A stretch of DNA of 21,605 nucleotides from Azolla pinnata. Its lineage: Eukaryota > Streptophyta > Polypodiopsida > Salviniales > Salviniaceae. Location: assembly GCA_037176905.1 (NCBI GenBank), contig JBBBWG010010612.1, forward strand, positions 1 through 21,605, given 5' to 3'. The translations under genes and the position numbers were made by a program. This document shows positions 1-9,601 of this stretch, piece after piece. The notes beneath the pieces are model-generated. The model did no database searches, was not told where the DNA came from, and was given only the letters and a program-made list of their open reading frames with translations. Positions within the stretch are counted from its first letter, which is position 1. Each line of letters opens with the position of its first letter.

Positions 1-1097
1 GCCAGCCCTGCGATCTCCTGTGCCGCTGCCATGGCCAGCGCGAACTCGCCTTCCTGCACGCACTCCGCGCACGCGATGAGCAAGTGGATCAGCCGAACGC
101 CCGATTCCTGATCAGCCATTCCGTCGCTGCTTGGCTGCTGCTGCTGCTCGTGCAGCCCAGGGCTGGGGTGGATCGATGGTGCTGCCGCGATCCAGTTACA
201 ATTAGCGCTGTAATGGTAACAACGATCGGCGGCGGCGGCGGCGGCGGCAGCGTCGGGGATGATGTGCTCTATCGAATCCGCCGCCATAGCCGGAGGAGGC
301 CGCAGGTAGCCCAAGCAGTCCTGGGCTGGGATGGTCATGCTGCTGCTATCCATCGAGCTGCAGGCTCGGTGCTTGGGAATCCGTAGCACACTTTCCTCCT
401 CCGCCTCCTCTATGCTAGGGTTCATTAGGTAATCATCGACGACATCGAAGCTCGCATGATATTGTGCTGGATTCGCTGGGAGAGCAGCAGTAGCCGAAGA
501 TGAGGAAGAAGAAATGGAGGAGGACGAGGAGGAAGAAGAAGAAGAAGAAGGCTGCTGCTCTGATTCCATGAGCAGCGCCAGCTGATGATGCGAGTAAGCT
601 GCCTCCGAATCGGAGCCGATTGTGTCATCCAGCGAAATCATCCCTGAGTGAGTCAATAGCCAATCATTCCCGGTGCAGGCACCCATGCGGGAAACGGCGG
701 CAGCGGCAGAATCATCAACGACGACCTCTTTAGGAAGTCTACGAAACCGCGACCTCCATCCATCTTGTCCTTCTGAATCTTCTTCTCCTTCTTCTCCTTC
801 TTCCTCCTCCCCCTCCTCCGATGCAGGCCCGAGCTCTTGAATCATGCACTCGATCCAGGCGGCCATATCCGAAGGGTTGACATGGTTCACATTCTCCACG
901 GGCGCGGCGGAGTAGGAGGAGGAGGAGGCCGGGGAGCAATTGGAGACGACGGATTCCAGGTGCTCCAGCCTCTGCGCGACGTGAGCGAGATCAGAAACCC
1001 TAACAGAGTAGCCGGCATGGGCGAGGAGGACATCCATGTCCAGATCCATGGCCATGTCGAGGTCGAGGTCGAGGTCCAGGTCCAGGGAGCTGGGCAT
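1..1097 (-). CDS. DELLA: DELLA-subfamily GRAS transcriptional regulator, N-terminal part (runs off the left edge)
   Basis: An uninterrupted minus-strand frame of 365 codons enters the window from the left; the stop and most of the GRAS domain lie outside. DELLA proteins are nuclear growth repressors and, in vascular plants, gibberellin-signalling hubs. Seen: an acidic Leu-Asp start (residues 5-22), then DVLLAHAGYSV (22-32) and VAQRLEHLE (40-48), the DELLA-motif region. NHVNPSDMAAW (71-81) matches the TVHYNP region. Ser, Glu and Ala runs follow. VRLIHLLIACAECVQ (334-348) is the start of the first leucine-rich GRAS segment. The key Glu of D-E-L-L-A is Val here, and TVHYNP is altered. No intron is seen, which is usual for DELLAs. 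I chose the ATG at 1097 because it lies just before the motif. An in-frame ATG at 1259 (G at -3, G at +4) would add 54 Phe/Arg/Ser-rich residues; an in-frame stop lies just upstream of it. Family call is firm; the start is less sure. Confidence 0.9.
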   Translation of the reverse strand, partial: MPSSLDLDLDLDLDMAMDLDMDVLLAHAGYSVRVSDLAHVAQRLEHLESVVSNCSPASSSSYSAAPVENVNHVNPSDMAAWIECMIQELGPASEEGEEEEGEEGEEDSEGQDGWRSRFRRLPKEVVVDDSAAAAVSRMGACTGNDWLLTHSGMISLDDTIGSDSEAAYSHHQLALLMESEQQPSSSSSSSSSSSISSSSSSATAALPANPAQYHASFDVVDDYLMNPSIEEAEEESVLRIPKHRACSSMDSSSMTIPAQDCLGYLRPPPAMAADSIEHIIPDAAAAAAAADRCYHYSANCNWIAAAPSIHPSPGLHEQQQQPSSDGMADQESGVRLIHLLIACAECVQEGEFALAMAAAQEIAGL

Positions 1098-1605
1098 CGC
1101 GCCCGTGCGCAGCAGGGAAGGGGATTCCAAGGGAATCAAAGGGCGGGCGAGGATATGGCGGTCGGAATCTGTTCTGTGTCGGGAGGAGGGACGGGGGGAG
1201 AAAGCACAGAAGAAGAAGAAGCAGAGCAGGCGATGGAGAAGCTGCTGCGTAGCCGCCATAGCCACTGAGCTTTTCCTTCATATACTTTGCAGAAGAAGCA
1301 TATGCTGCTGCTGCAGGAGGGAGAAACACGATAATTAATATTTAAAACAATTATTATTGTTATTATTTTAGTTGTAAAAACAAATAGACAGAAATATAAA
1401 ATATGGGTCAAAAACCTTATTTATTATTGGTAGTAAAAGGCGGAGAAGGAGCTGTTGAAAGCGACAATTAAACAGAGAGATTTATTATTAGTAGTAGTAT
1501 TATTATTAGTTGATCGGAGTAGTAATAAGAAAATAAAAACAAAACGAAGGAAATAAAAATAAATAAATAATAAAAATAGAAGCATCCGATTCCGGTTCCT
1601 CGCAT

Positions 1606-1850
1606 GAGTGAGTGAGCACATGCATGCATGCATGCATGTCATGGCGCGGATCGCATTGCATGCATGTCATGCCATGGCACGTGCGGGAACCGACATTCAT
1701 GCCCTCTTGTTTGGGCCCGCATGCATACATGCCATGTACTGCTATGATGACCTCGACCCATGCATGCATGCATGCATACATGCGCAGACGTTTAAGAATA
1801 TGCACGTATGTATTTATGCACATGTGCAGATAACTACGTACATACATACG
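1606..1850. repeat. CATG/CATA palindromic microsatellite cluster
   Basis: Five perfect CATG units lie at 1619-1638, with shorter runs at 1656-1668 and 1759-1783, embedded in CATAC/CATGC-rich DNA. Because CATG is self-complementary, weak open frames appear on both strands; I do not regard them as genes. The repeated CATGCA core equals the RY element bound by plant B3-domain factors, but in a microsatellite this may be incidental. Confidence 0.85.
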
Positions 1851-2129
1851 CTCTACGCTCCGTATCGATTGCAACCCCATTGTACCATTATTTGCTGCTG
1901 TGCGATTTTATCGATCGCCTGAATCGATGCGAACCGAGTGGCAGCAGGGGACAGTGGCGAGGATCGTGATCGTCGAGGGAGGGAGAGACTGCATGCCCCG
2001 ATACGACTCTGCTTGTGATTCACAAGTGCTCGTGGCTCCTGAGGCCCTTTCATAGTGCGACAAATGGGCAAGAATCACTGACTGCTATACCCTGATGTCG
2101 TCGCATCGTTCGGCTTTGGCACGCGACTG

Positions 2130-2180
2130 CGATGCTGATGCTGATGCTGATGCTGATGTGTCGATGCTGATGTGTCGATG
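2130..2180. repeat. CTGATG tandem repeat with a 12-mer extension
   Basis: About four to five CTGATG units are followed by two copies of a 12-mer containing GTGTCGATGCTG. It is non-coding by context. Confidence 0.85.
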
Positions 2181-2589
2181 CACTAGAAGGCAGAGAGCAT
2201 GGCGAAGAAATCCACGTGCAAGTACAGCCGGAAGGAACATCCCTGCTATTTCAAACGACGGATAGGATCCACATCCCAACGGACGCAATTTCAAAGATCT
2301 GATCTCGCAACGTACGAAGCGTAGATTATGCAGTATTTGCATCTCATATATACTTTGCTCAGAAAGCAAGCACATGAGCCCATGGTAGAATATGTGACTG
2401 TGTCCAGATTCGAGCTCTTGACCCTACTCTTTCTCTATATCTCTCCTTTTCCTTTGTTTTTCTGTTTTCTTTTTATTATTTATCTCTCGCTTTATCCAAC
2501 TGATTCCTTTCTCTTTCAAAACTATTAACAAAGAAAAACCAAAGAAGAAACAATACGAAATTGAACGGGTTTTAAAAAAAGGAAAATCC

Positions 2590-2637
2590 TAATAATAATA
2601 ATAATAATAATAATAAAATTAAAAAAAAAAAAAAAAA
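2590..2637. repeat. AAT microsatellite followed by a 17-A tract
   Basis: About nine AAT units (2590-2616) are followed by a run of 17 A (2621-2637). A tail like this could end a retroposed copy, but I see no element body upstream and no target-site duplication, so it is listed only as simple repeat. Confidence 0.85.
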
Positions 2638-3129
2638 GGATCTGCTCCGGAATCCAAAGCGCTATATTTAGAGGTCTGCCCCCATCAGCAGTAGATAAAA
2701 CCCGAATCCAATAATCATAATAATAAACATAATAATATAACAGAATAGAATTATCTTCATAATTATATTACTCTAATTCGTTCTTTATTAGAAAACGAAA
2801 TCAAGAAAAGAACGGACCCTTTGTTGAATCGGTCAGCAGAGAGAATTCTCGAAAAACAAAACGTAAAAACAAATGGATTAAAAAAAGGTAGAAATCTGAT
2901 CCAGACACATTGTGAAACAGAAATAATGGTAGTACTGATTTGATATTAGAAGAATGGATACCAAATAATCATCAGAAGAATAATAATAATAATAATCGAA
3001 GAAGAGAGAAAACGATCTGATCGTGTTAAGTCAGCAATGACTTGTTTTGATCTGTTATTTTTTTCTCAAAAAAAGGTGGAGAATAATAATGCATAACGCC
3101 ATGACTTTTTCACGCATGATGCATGAATC

Positions 3130-3372
3130 AAGCCACCACACACATACATACATGCACGCACACATACATACAGCACGCACGCATACATACATACGATTCT
3201 TACGCATGGGAAGCATGCATGCATGCATTCACACATGTTCACATCTTGCTATCTATGCTAGCATAGACACATACGTTTTTTTCTACGCATGCATGCATTC
3301 ATGCATGTATGTCTACATCGAGCTACCTATACGTACGTACGTACGTACGTGTTAGGCATGCATCCATACTGA
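3130..3372. repeat. CATA/CATG/ACGT microsatellite cluster
   Basis: CATACATA-type units (3144-3192) are followed by CATGCATG runs near 3212-3229 and 3286-3307, then five perfect ACGT units at 3331-3350. All are short self-complementary tetranucleotides. The predicted peptides (His/Thr/Tyr/Cys-rich) look like repeat translations. Confidence 0.85.
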
Positions 3373-3784
3373 CATGTCTACATAGTCGACTACACACGTG
3401 TATATAACCTCCCGTGCCTAAGTATGATGCTCCTTTCACACCTGCCCACTTCAAAGACTTATTTTTGTCCACCCCAAGTGCCATTCTGGGGCTTTCGACA
3501 CGCCGATGGATGATGGAATCTACAGACAAAAAGATTCCAGGTGCCATGTCTGGCTCATCATTTGGCTCCCATCATCTGGCCCTCGTTGACAAACTGTGGC
3601 CAAGCGATCTGAATCTGCTATATAGCGGCCAATATCTCCACGTCAGACAGAGAGCCTCTGCTCAACAACTTCGCATGTGACAGAATCCGTGACTTTCAGC
3701 GAGCGATTCTCTATGCTTGCGACGACACGCAGCGATGCACATCGACGCCCGGCCTAACGATTCCGACGATTCGCACAACAAATC

Positions 3785-3970
3785 AACCCTAAATAAAACC
3801 TGTACCCTTCTCTAAAACAGCACGACGATCATACTTCGATGCAAAGATCGCCATCTACTCTCGAGCGCCTGATCGAGGGGCATCGTAGCAAATGCCCAAG
3901 CATCATATGCTCGGAAACCCTAATCCTGAGATTCCCTTGAAGCTTCAAAACCCTAAACCCCAAACCCTAA
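3785..3970 (+). promoter_or_regulatory. Telo-box cluster in the LIG1 promoter or leader
   Basis: Three exact AAACCCTAA telo-boxes lie at 3915-3923, 3948-3956 and 3962-3970, with a near match (AACCCTAAA) at 3785-3793. They sit 50-240 bases before the ligase start. Telo-boxes are an established plant promoter element enriched in genes active in dividing cells, such as replication factors and ribosomal proteins, which fits a replicative ligase. Whether they lie in the promoter or the transcribed leader cannot be told without a transcription start. Confidence 0.75.
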
Positions 3971-4007
3971 AAACTTGAGCTGGGAAGGTTTTTTTTTACC
4001 AGAAGCC

Positions 4008-4022
4008 ATGTCTAAAGTCTGA
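4008..4022 (+). promoter_or_regulatory. Four-codon uORF whose stop overlaps the LIG1 start
   Basis: ATG TCT AAA GTC TGA encodes MSKV. The last base of its TGA (4022) is the first base of the ligase ATG, giving TGATGATGG. The upstream AUG has G at -3. The ligase AUG at 4022 has a weak context (C at -3), while the next AUG at 4025 has A at -3 and G at +4. If the transcript starts upstream of 4008, the uORF should reduce or re-route initiation on LIG1. Transcript evidence is lacking. Confidence 0.55.
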
Positions 4023-7000
4023 TGATGGCTTTCAACTTGAACTTGAGGAAGGTCTTCTTCTTCACCACCATCGCCAGCAGCAGCAGCAGTTCCTTCCACA
4101 GGTGCTGTTCCTCCGCCATGTCTGCACAGCCCAAGAACGCTCATGATTTCCTCATGCAGGCCGCCCGATCTAAGAAGATCAAGCCCAGTAGTAACGGTGC
4201 CAGCAGCATCTCCACCTCCACCACCACCGCTACTTGCAGTGTAGCTTGCGCTGGAAGGCCCCCTGCTTCCCACGCCTCTGCCCAGAAAGAGAAATCGCAA
4301 GCACGGCTGAAGAAAGAAGAAGGAGAAGTAAAAGAAGAAGAAGAAGCTGCTGCTGCAGCAGCAGCAGCAGCTGGGGAAGATGCGTGCATGGTGAAGCAAG
4401 AAATGATGGATGCAGAGGAATGCTCTGCTTCTGGAAATGTTAAAAATGAGGACGGGGCAGTCGGTACGGCTCTTGCGAAGCTTCCTGAAGAAGTCTCTGT
4501 CTCAGATTGTGTTGCTCAGCTCACCAAGAAGCAGCTCGAATTCAAGCCTCAGTCTGCGGTTTTCTGGACGAGCGGGGAGCATGTGCCCTTCCTCTTTCTT
4601 GCTCATGGCTTGGATAGTGAGTCCTTTCCTTTCTTAAAATTTCCCTGCAAATATTAACCTTTTGTTTACATACTCTTGTAAAATTTCTTTTTCTTGTGTT
4701 TACATACATTTCTGTGCCAACGTTTTCCTTATTTTATGTTGAACTTCAACGGTTATGCCTGATAATTGTGGTTGGTATGCTAATTAAGCCGGTGATATAG
4801 AGGGGATATGATGCCTTACAGATATGTTCCTTCCCATTCTGCATTTTGTGCTTTGTAGGGGATATGATGCCTTACAGATATGTGCCTTCCCATTCTGCAT
4901 TTTGTGCTTTGTAAGGTTGCATTAGTATATGCGTGTGGAATCCGCTTGTATGGAATAGAACATGGTCAAATGTTTACGCTTACATGCAAGCTTGAAGCAG
5001 ATTGCCATGGTAGACGGTAATGTTCAGAGTTTAGCCAACCCAATTCCTTGGCTCAAAAGATCGGCTGCAAATGAGAGTATAAAGCTAATCACCATATTCG
5101 TATTCTTGAAGAGGCTCACTATGAAGAACATAATACTGAAGTCGTATATCAATGAAACTAATTCTCTTGATCGATCTGACAACTCACAGCATTCTCATTG
5201 AATCAAACTAGTTTTCTGCTCCAAACTTGGATATCAATCTCTCACGAATAGCACCATAATACTATATGTCGATACTTTTTTGGGATCTTTTTTTTGGTTT
5301 TCCTACAACGGTGAAAACAACAACCGAGTTTGAGAGTTTGATTGCTTGCTGGATTTGTTGAGGCTACTTGCAGTGATATCGAACGAATCAGGAAGAATTG
5401 CAATGACGGATATCCTGACGAATGTATTCCGCACAGTCATAGTGACAAGGTCTGAAGACTTGCTTCCCATAGTTTACCTTACAGTGAACAGAGTAGCTCC
5501 TGCACATTATGGAATCGAGCTTGGGATTGGTGACGCAACCATCATTAAAACTATAGCTGAAACTTTTGGAAAAAGCGAGGCCCAAGTCAAAAGCCAGCTC
5601 AAGGTTCTAGCTCCAAAATTATAATCAAAGGGTCCCCATGCACAAGTCTTATGCTTCTGCCTTCAGAAATCTTACCTTCTGTCTCTCTCTCTTTTGTTGT
5701 CTATTTTGTTCACTTTTTTTGTAGGGATTGGGAGATTTGGGGCTTGTTGCAAAAGCATGCCGTACGACTCAGAGACTAATGAGAAAGCCCATGGCCTTGA
5801 CTTGTGTCAAAGTGCTCAACACTTTTAAGGAGATCGCAAAAGCAAGTATCTGTTAAATTATTTTATTTCTCTGGAAACCTTTGTTCTAAAACGGAGGTAC
5901 ATCAATAGGAAGCTGGAAAAAACTCACAAGAGAATCGACGAAACCGAATCAAGTCACTTCTTGTCGCAGCGGTCGACTGCGAGCCACAATACCTTGTTCG
6001 CCTGGCACAGGTTATTACTAGCTTATGGAAAGAAAATCAAAGGGAATCGTCTAAGAAAAGAGAGTTGGATTTTTCCTAATTGAACTTTTGAAACTGATTG
6101 AACCTTTTTCTTTACCATCAGGGAAATCTAAGAATAGGGCTTGCAGAGCAGACTGTTTTGGTAGCATTGGCACATGCGTCAGTCCTGACAGAAGAACCGC
6201 CTGTACCTGCGGCTCAGCTTCCAGCGCGTTTAGAGCAAGTATGTTTATTTTTTGTCAAGACGTGTTTGTGTTCTATCGTTCATGTCTGTGGAAAGTTTCA
6301 AACATAACTTTTCAATCCATATGCAACAAGAAGCAGAGTTTTTTTTTTTTGTGGTTGACTCAAGTTGCACATAGATTTGGTCATGTCCAGTTCAAATTCT
6401 ACAGAATTATGAAAGACGTGCACTGCTGGGTTAGTTTAACTGGTTATTTTCTATGGGAATGGACAGGCAGCACAGATAATGAAGCAGACGTATTCTGAGC
6501 TTCCTGTTTTTGACCAAATTATACCAGCGGTATTACGAAGTGGTATCCAGAACTTAAGGTCTGTCTGCCATTTCACACCAGGAGTGCCAGTAGGGCCAAT
6601 GCTTGCGAAAGCAACAAAAAGCGTCTCAGAAATTCTAGACAAGTTTCAAGATATAGAGTTCACTTGTGAGTACAAATATGACGGAGAAAGAGCACAGGTA
6701 TGCAAGTTTTAAGTTGTCATGATCTTTAGCGTGATTACTTCTGTTCACACGTCTGCTTTACACATGGGATGGAATTTTACTTTAGATCCATTATTTGGAG
6801 AATGGTACCGTAGAGATATATAGCAGAAATGCAGAGTGTACAACAGGGAAGTTTCCTGATGTTTCAACCGCCATTGGAAGGTACAGCTTCTTTGGGTTGA
6901 GTGCTTTTTGAAATAGTCATATGTGTCTGTTTTCCAAATGATATATTTTAGAGTCGTTGATGCAGGTACAAGGCGGAGCATGTAAAATCATTTGTTCTAG

Positions 7001-9601
7001 ATTGTGAAATTGTAGCATTTGACAAGCAAGCAGACAAAATCCTACCTTTTCAGGTAGATTGGAACACTCTAAAAGAAAAGATTCGATCTGTTTAATTTTA
7101 TTTGTTCTGACTTTATGCTCTTTTTCTAGGTTTTGAGTACACGTGCTCGCAAAGGTGTTACTTTGGAGAGTATCAAGGTGAATGTCTGTGTATATGCTTT
7201 CGATCTTCTCTACTTAAATGGTCAAGAGCTTCTACAAGAGCCATTGAGAGCTCGTCGAGAGGTAGTTTTCCACGTTTACAATGTTTTACACTTATTATGC
7301 CATATCTTACCTTCTTGTATACTAGTTGAAAAACATCATGTCATGATCTTCTTTGACACTACAAGCACACACTCTTGATGTTGAAGCATAGTAAAATGAA
7401 CCCAGAGCCTACAATGTGCCATCAGTTTCTATGGTAAAAACGTTATGGTAGATGTTATATCCTCTGAATTATGGCACAACCTTCAGATCATTGTGCATAT
7501 ACCTTTTCCACCTTGATCAGATATACTGGGACTAGGTCGCCTCCTGAATTTTGCCTTGGTATTTTGTGTGATTTGAGAGTATTTTTGGAATTTATCATTC
7601 GACATAAAGTTTCCAGAAAGGAATGCATCGAGGGAGCCTAATGATTTGGAGCTATGCTGTAGAGTTTATACAAAGCTTTTGTGGAGACTCCGAAAGAGTT
7701 CTGCTTCGCAAAAGCTATAATCTCAAATGATTTGGAGCAAATTCAAACTTTTCTGCAAGATGCAGTGAACCACAGGTATTTTGATTGGTAGTTAGCTCTT
7801 CATGCTGCCCATACTGAATTCCTGTAATGATAGTCTATTTTTGTGTTGTGTGATGTGTTATTAACCTGAAGTTGTGAGGGCCTCATAATAAAGACTCTCG
7901 ACAAGGAGGCAACATATGAACCATCAAAGCGCTCCAACAATTGGCTGAAGCTTAAGAAGGATTATATGGACAGGTTACAATCATTCTTTCAATTTTTATC
8001 AACCAGAGAAGTCGATGGACAGGCATTTGAATGTCCCATTGTATGGTCCACGATTGCACTCCCCACTAATTTGGAAAGAGCCATTCCTCTGAACACCGTT
8101 TTCGCTCAGTTAACCAATGCAAGAGCATGAATGCTACAGTTATCTACATCGTTTCTGTAAACAAAACTAAAGGAATGAATATATCATGATCACTTTTGCT
8201 GTTGGGTAAGCAATCTATTTCTTTCCATTCAGTGTGGGGGATTCGTTCGATCTTGTTCCCATTGGAGCTTTCCATGGCAAGGGGAAGCGAACGGGTGCGT
8301 TATTAACTATTTGCTTGTGCATAGATAGGGTACATGATCATGATTCAGATCTGAAGAAGAAGAGAATGCTTTTTGCGCAGGTGTGTATGGTGCGTTTTTG
8401 CTTGCTTGCTACGATGAAGAATCTGAAGAATATCAAAGTGTCTGCAAAATAGGTTTGTGATTGCATCTACATTAGCGCCTTTGTGCATTGTTGAAAATTC
8501 TCACCAATGTAATGCGTATTTGTCCCTCCGTATCTGTGTGAGTTCGTATATTTGGTAGTGCTCTTTGAGACGGACATATACTTCCGTATGCTTATATTGA
8601 ATATTAAGTTTATCAATCCAACACACTCCTTGATGTACCTGTTTAGGAACTGGATTTTCTGAAGCTGTACTGGAAGAACGCTCTTCCAGCTTAAGGGCTA
8701 GTGTGATCTCAGTGCCAAAGGTTGAAGTTTGAAAACCATACACATTACAATGGGCAAAAATTGCCTTTCTCCATGCCCTAACATATGGTAAAACTCATTT
8801 TTGTTTCGTTCTGGTATTTTGATTCTCTTTCATACAGAGATACTACAGGTATGGGGAGACACTGGGAGTGGATGTCTGGTTTGAACCAGTTGAGGTGAAT
8901 CAAATGATCTCCCTCGGGCATTTCAGATTGAGATGGGGGTTTCATCCCATTTTCTTAATAACTTGAATAGCTAGCGGTCAAGCAGAAATCTCTTTTGTTA
9001 TTTTTACGGTTTATCATCTTCATTGGAGAAGTTTTTATTAGGTATGGGAGGTGAAGGCGGCAGATTTGAGCATTAGCCCTGTTCATCGGGCAGCTGTTGG
9101 GAAAGTAGACCCTTCCAAGGTTTTATCTAATTTGAGTATCTTCAAGAAAACATTTGCATGCACTTCTCTGTTTTCGACACTATAATCCCTTTCCGTTCTA
9201 CCTTCGAATCAGGGGATTTCGCTTAGGTTCCCACGGCTGCTCCGACTCAGGACGGACAAATCTCCTGAACAAGCTACTACGGCAGAACAAGTATGTGTTT
9301 TATTTCTGTTGTTGTGAAGAACTGATTGGGCCAGAGACGTTTAATTTGGAATATAAAATGAATAAGCAAAAGAAGTATCAAATCTTTGGCATTCCCTGGT
9401 TTGGGCGTGGTGTTCCTGTGGTGGGATCATATTTGACTCACAAATCTAATCATCTTGTTCTTATTGATGATGATTTGCAAGTTTGAAATTTTTTTAACGT
9501 CTTCTTCTTCTTCTTTCTCGCTGCTGTTTTGCTAGGTTGCCGAAATGTATAATGCCCAAAAGATTAACCGACCAACACTGAAGGCTGAGGATGACGATTA
9601 G
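4022..9601 (+). CDS. LIG1: DNA ligase 1 (ATP-dependent), 18 exons, complete
   Basis: It seals nicks in replication (Okazaki fragments) and excision repair. Exons: 4022-4616, 5374-5603, 5725-5841, 5909-6010, 6122-6238, 6467-6697, 6786-6880, 6966-7053, 7130-7261, 7663-7775, 7872-7973, 8233-8294, 8381-8452, 8647-8720, 8838-8894, 9042-9119, 9213-9290, 9536-9601. They total 2409 nt (802 aa; Arabidopsis LIG1 is about 790) and all phases agree. Residues 1-32 are Arg/Ser/Phe-rich, like a mitochondrial presequence. Met33 (4118) opens a form with [14 protein letters not shown], a possible PCNA-binding segment. An acidic/Ala linker follows, then the DNA-binding domain (about 175-390). EYKYDGER (455-462) carries the nucleotidyl Lys457. 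Further motifs are YSRNAE in exon 7, DCEIVAF in exon 8, EGLIIK at the start of exon 11, and [13 protein letters not shown] later in exon 11. Exon 3 ends at a GC donor, or at a nearby GT with a shifted acceptor. Exon GC content is lower than in the neighbours. Confidence 0.96.
4801..4913 (+). repeat. 56-bp tandem duplication in LIG1 intron 1
   Basis: 4801-4856 is repeated at 4857-4912 with one visible mismatch (GATATGTTCC against GATATGTGCC). It lies inside the 757-nt first intron and affects no exon. It is a recent local duplication. Confidence 0.95.

Larger units (their letters stand above)
1098..4007. other. Divergent intergenic region between DELLA and LIG1
   Basis: About 2.9 kb separates the two divergent starts. 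The first ~250 bases are the DELLA leader and proximal promoter; GTATATG on the minus strand at about 1284-1278 is a weak TATA candidate. 1330-1600 is AT-rich with many TTA/ATT triplets. 1606-1850 and 3130-3372 are CATG/CATA-rich. 2130-2180 holds CTGATG units and a 12-mer repeat. 2440-3080 is A/T-rich with AAT repeats. 3400-3900 is of normal complexity and probably includes the LIG1 promoter; a CCAAT-like element and a CCACGTC (ACGT-core) motif lie near 3627-3642. I see no gene here. Confidence 0.7.

Noticed and set aside
1098-1259. 54-codon N-terminal extension of DELLA from the ATG at 1259
   Set aside because: Open and in good context, so not excluded. But the Phe/Arg/Ser-rich peptide has no DELLA-family likeness, and a TATATG element lies only about 20 bases upstream, suggesting this is leader.
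84-1268. Plus-strand frames and other minus-strand frames within the DELLA region
   Set aside because: They are shadows of the continuous DELLA frame and translate to Gly/Arg or Leu/Ser low-complexity peptides.
2590-2637. A-tract after AAT repeats as the tail of a retroposed element
   Set aside because: No element body, no coding remnant and no flanking duplication are visible.
3414-3680. 88-codon plus-strand open frame
   Set aside because: It does not begin with ATG, resembles no protein I know, and sits in the likely LIG1 promoter.
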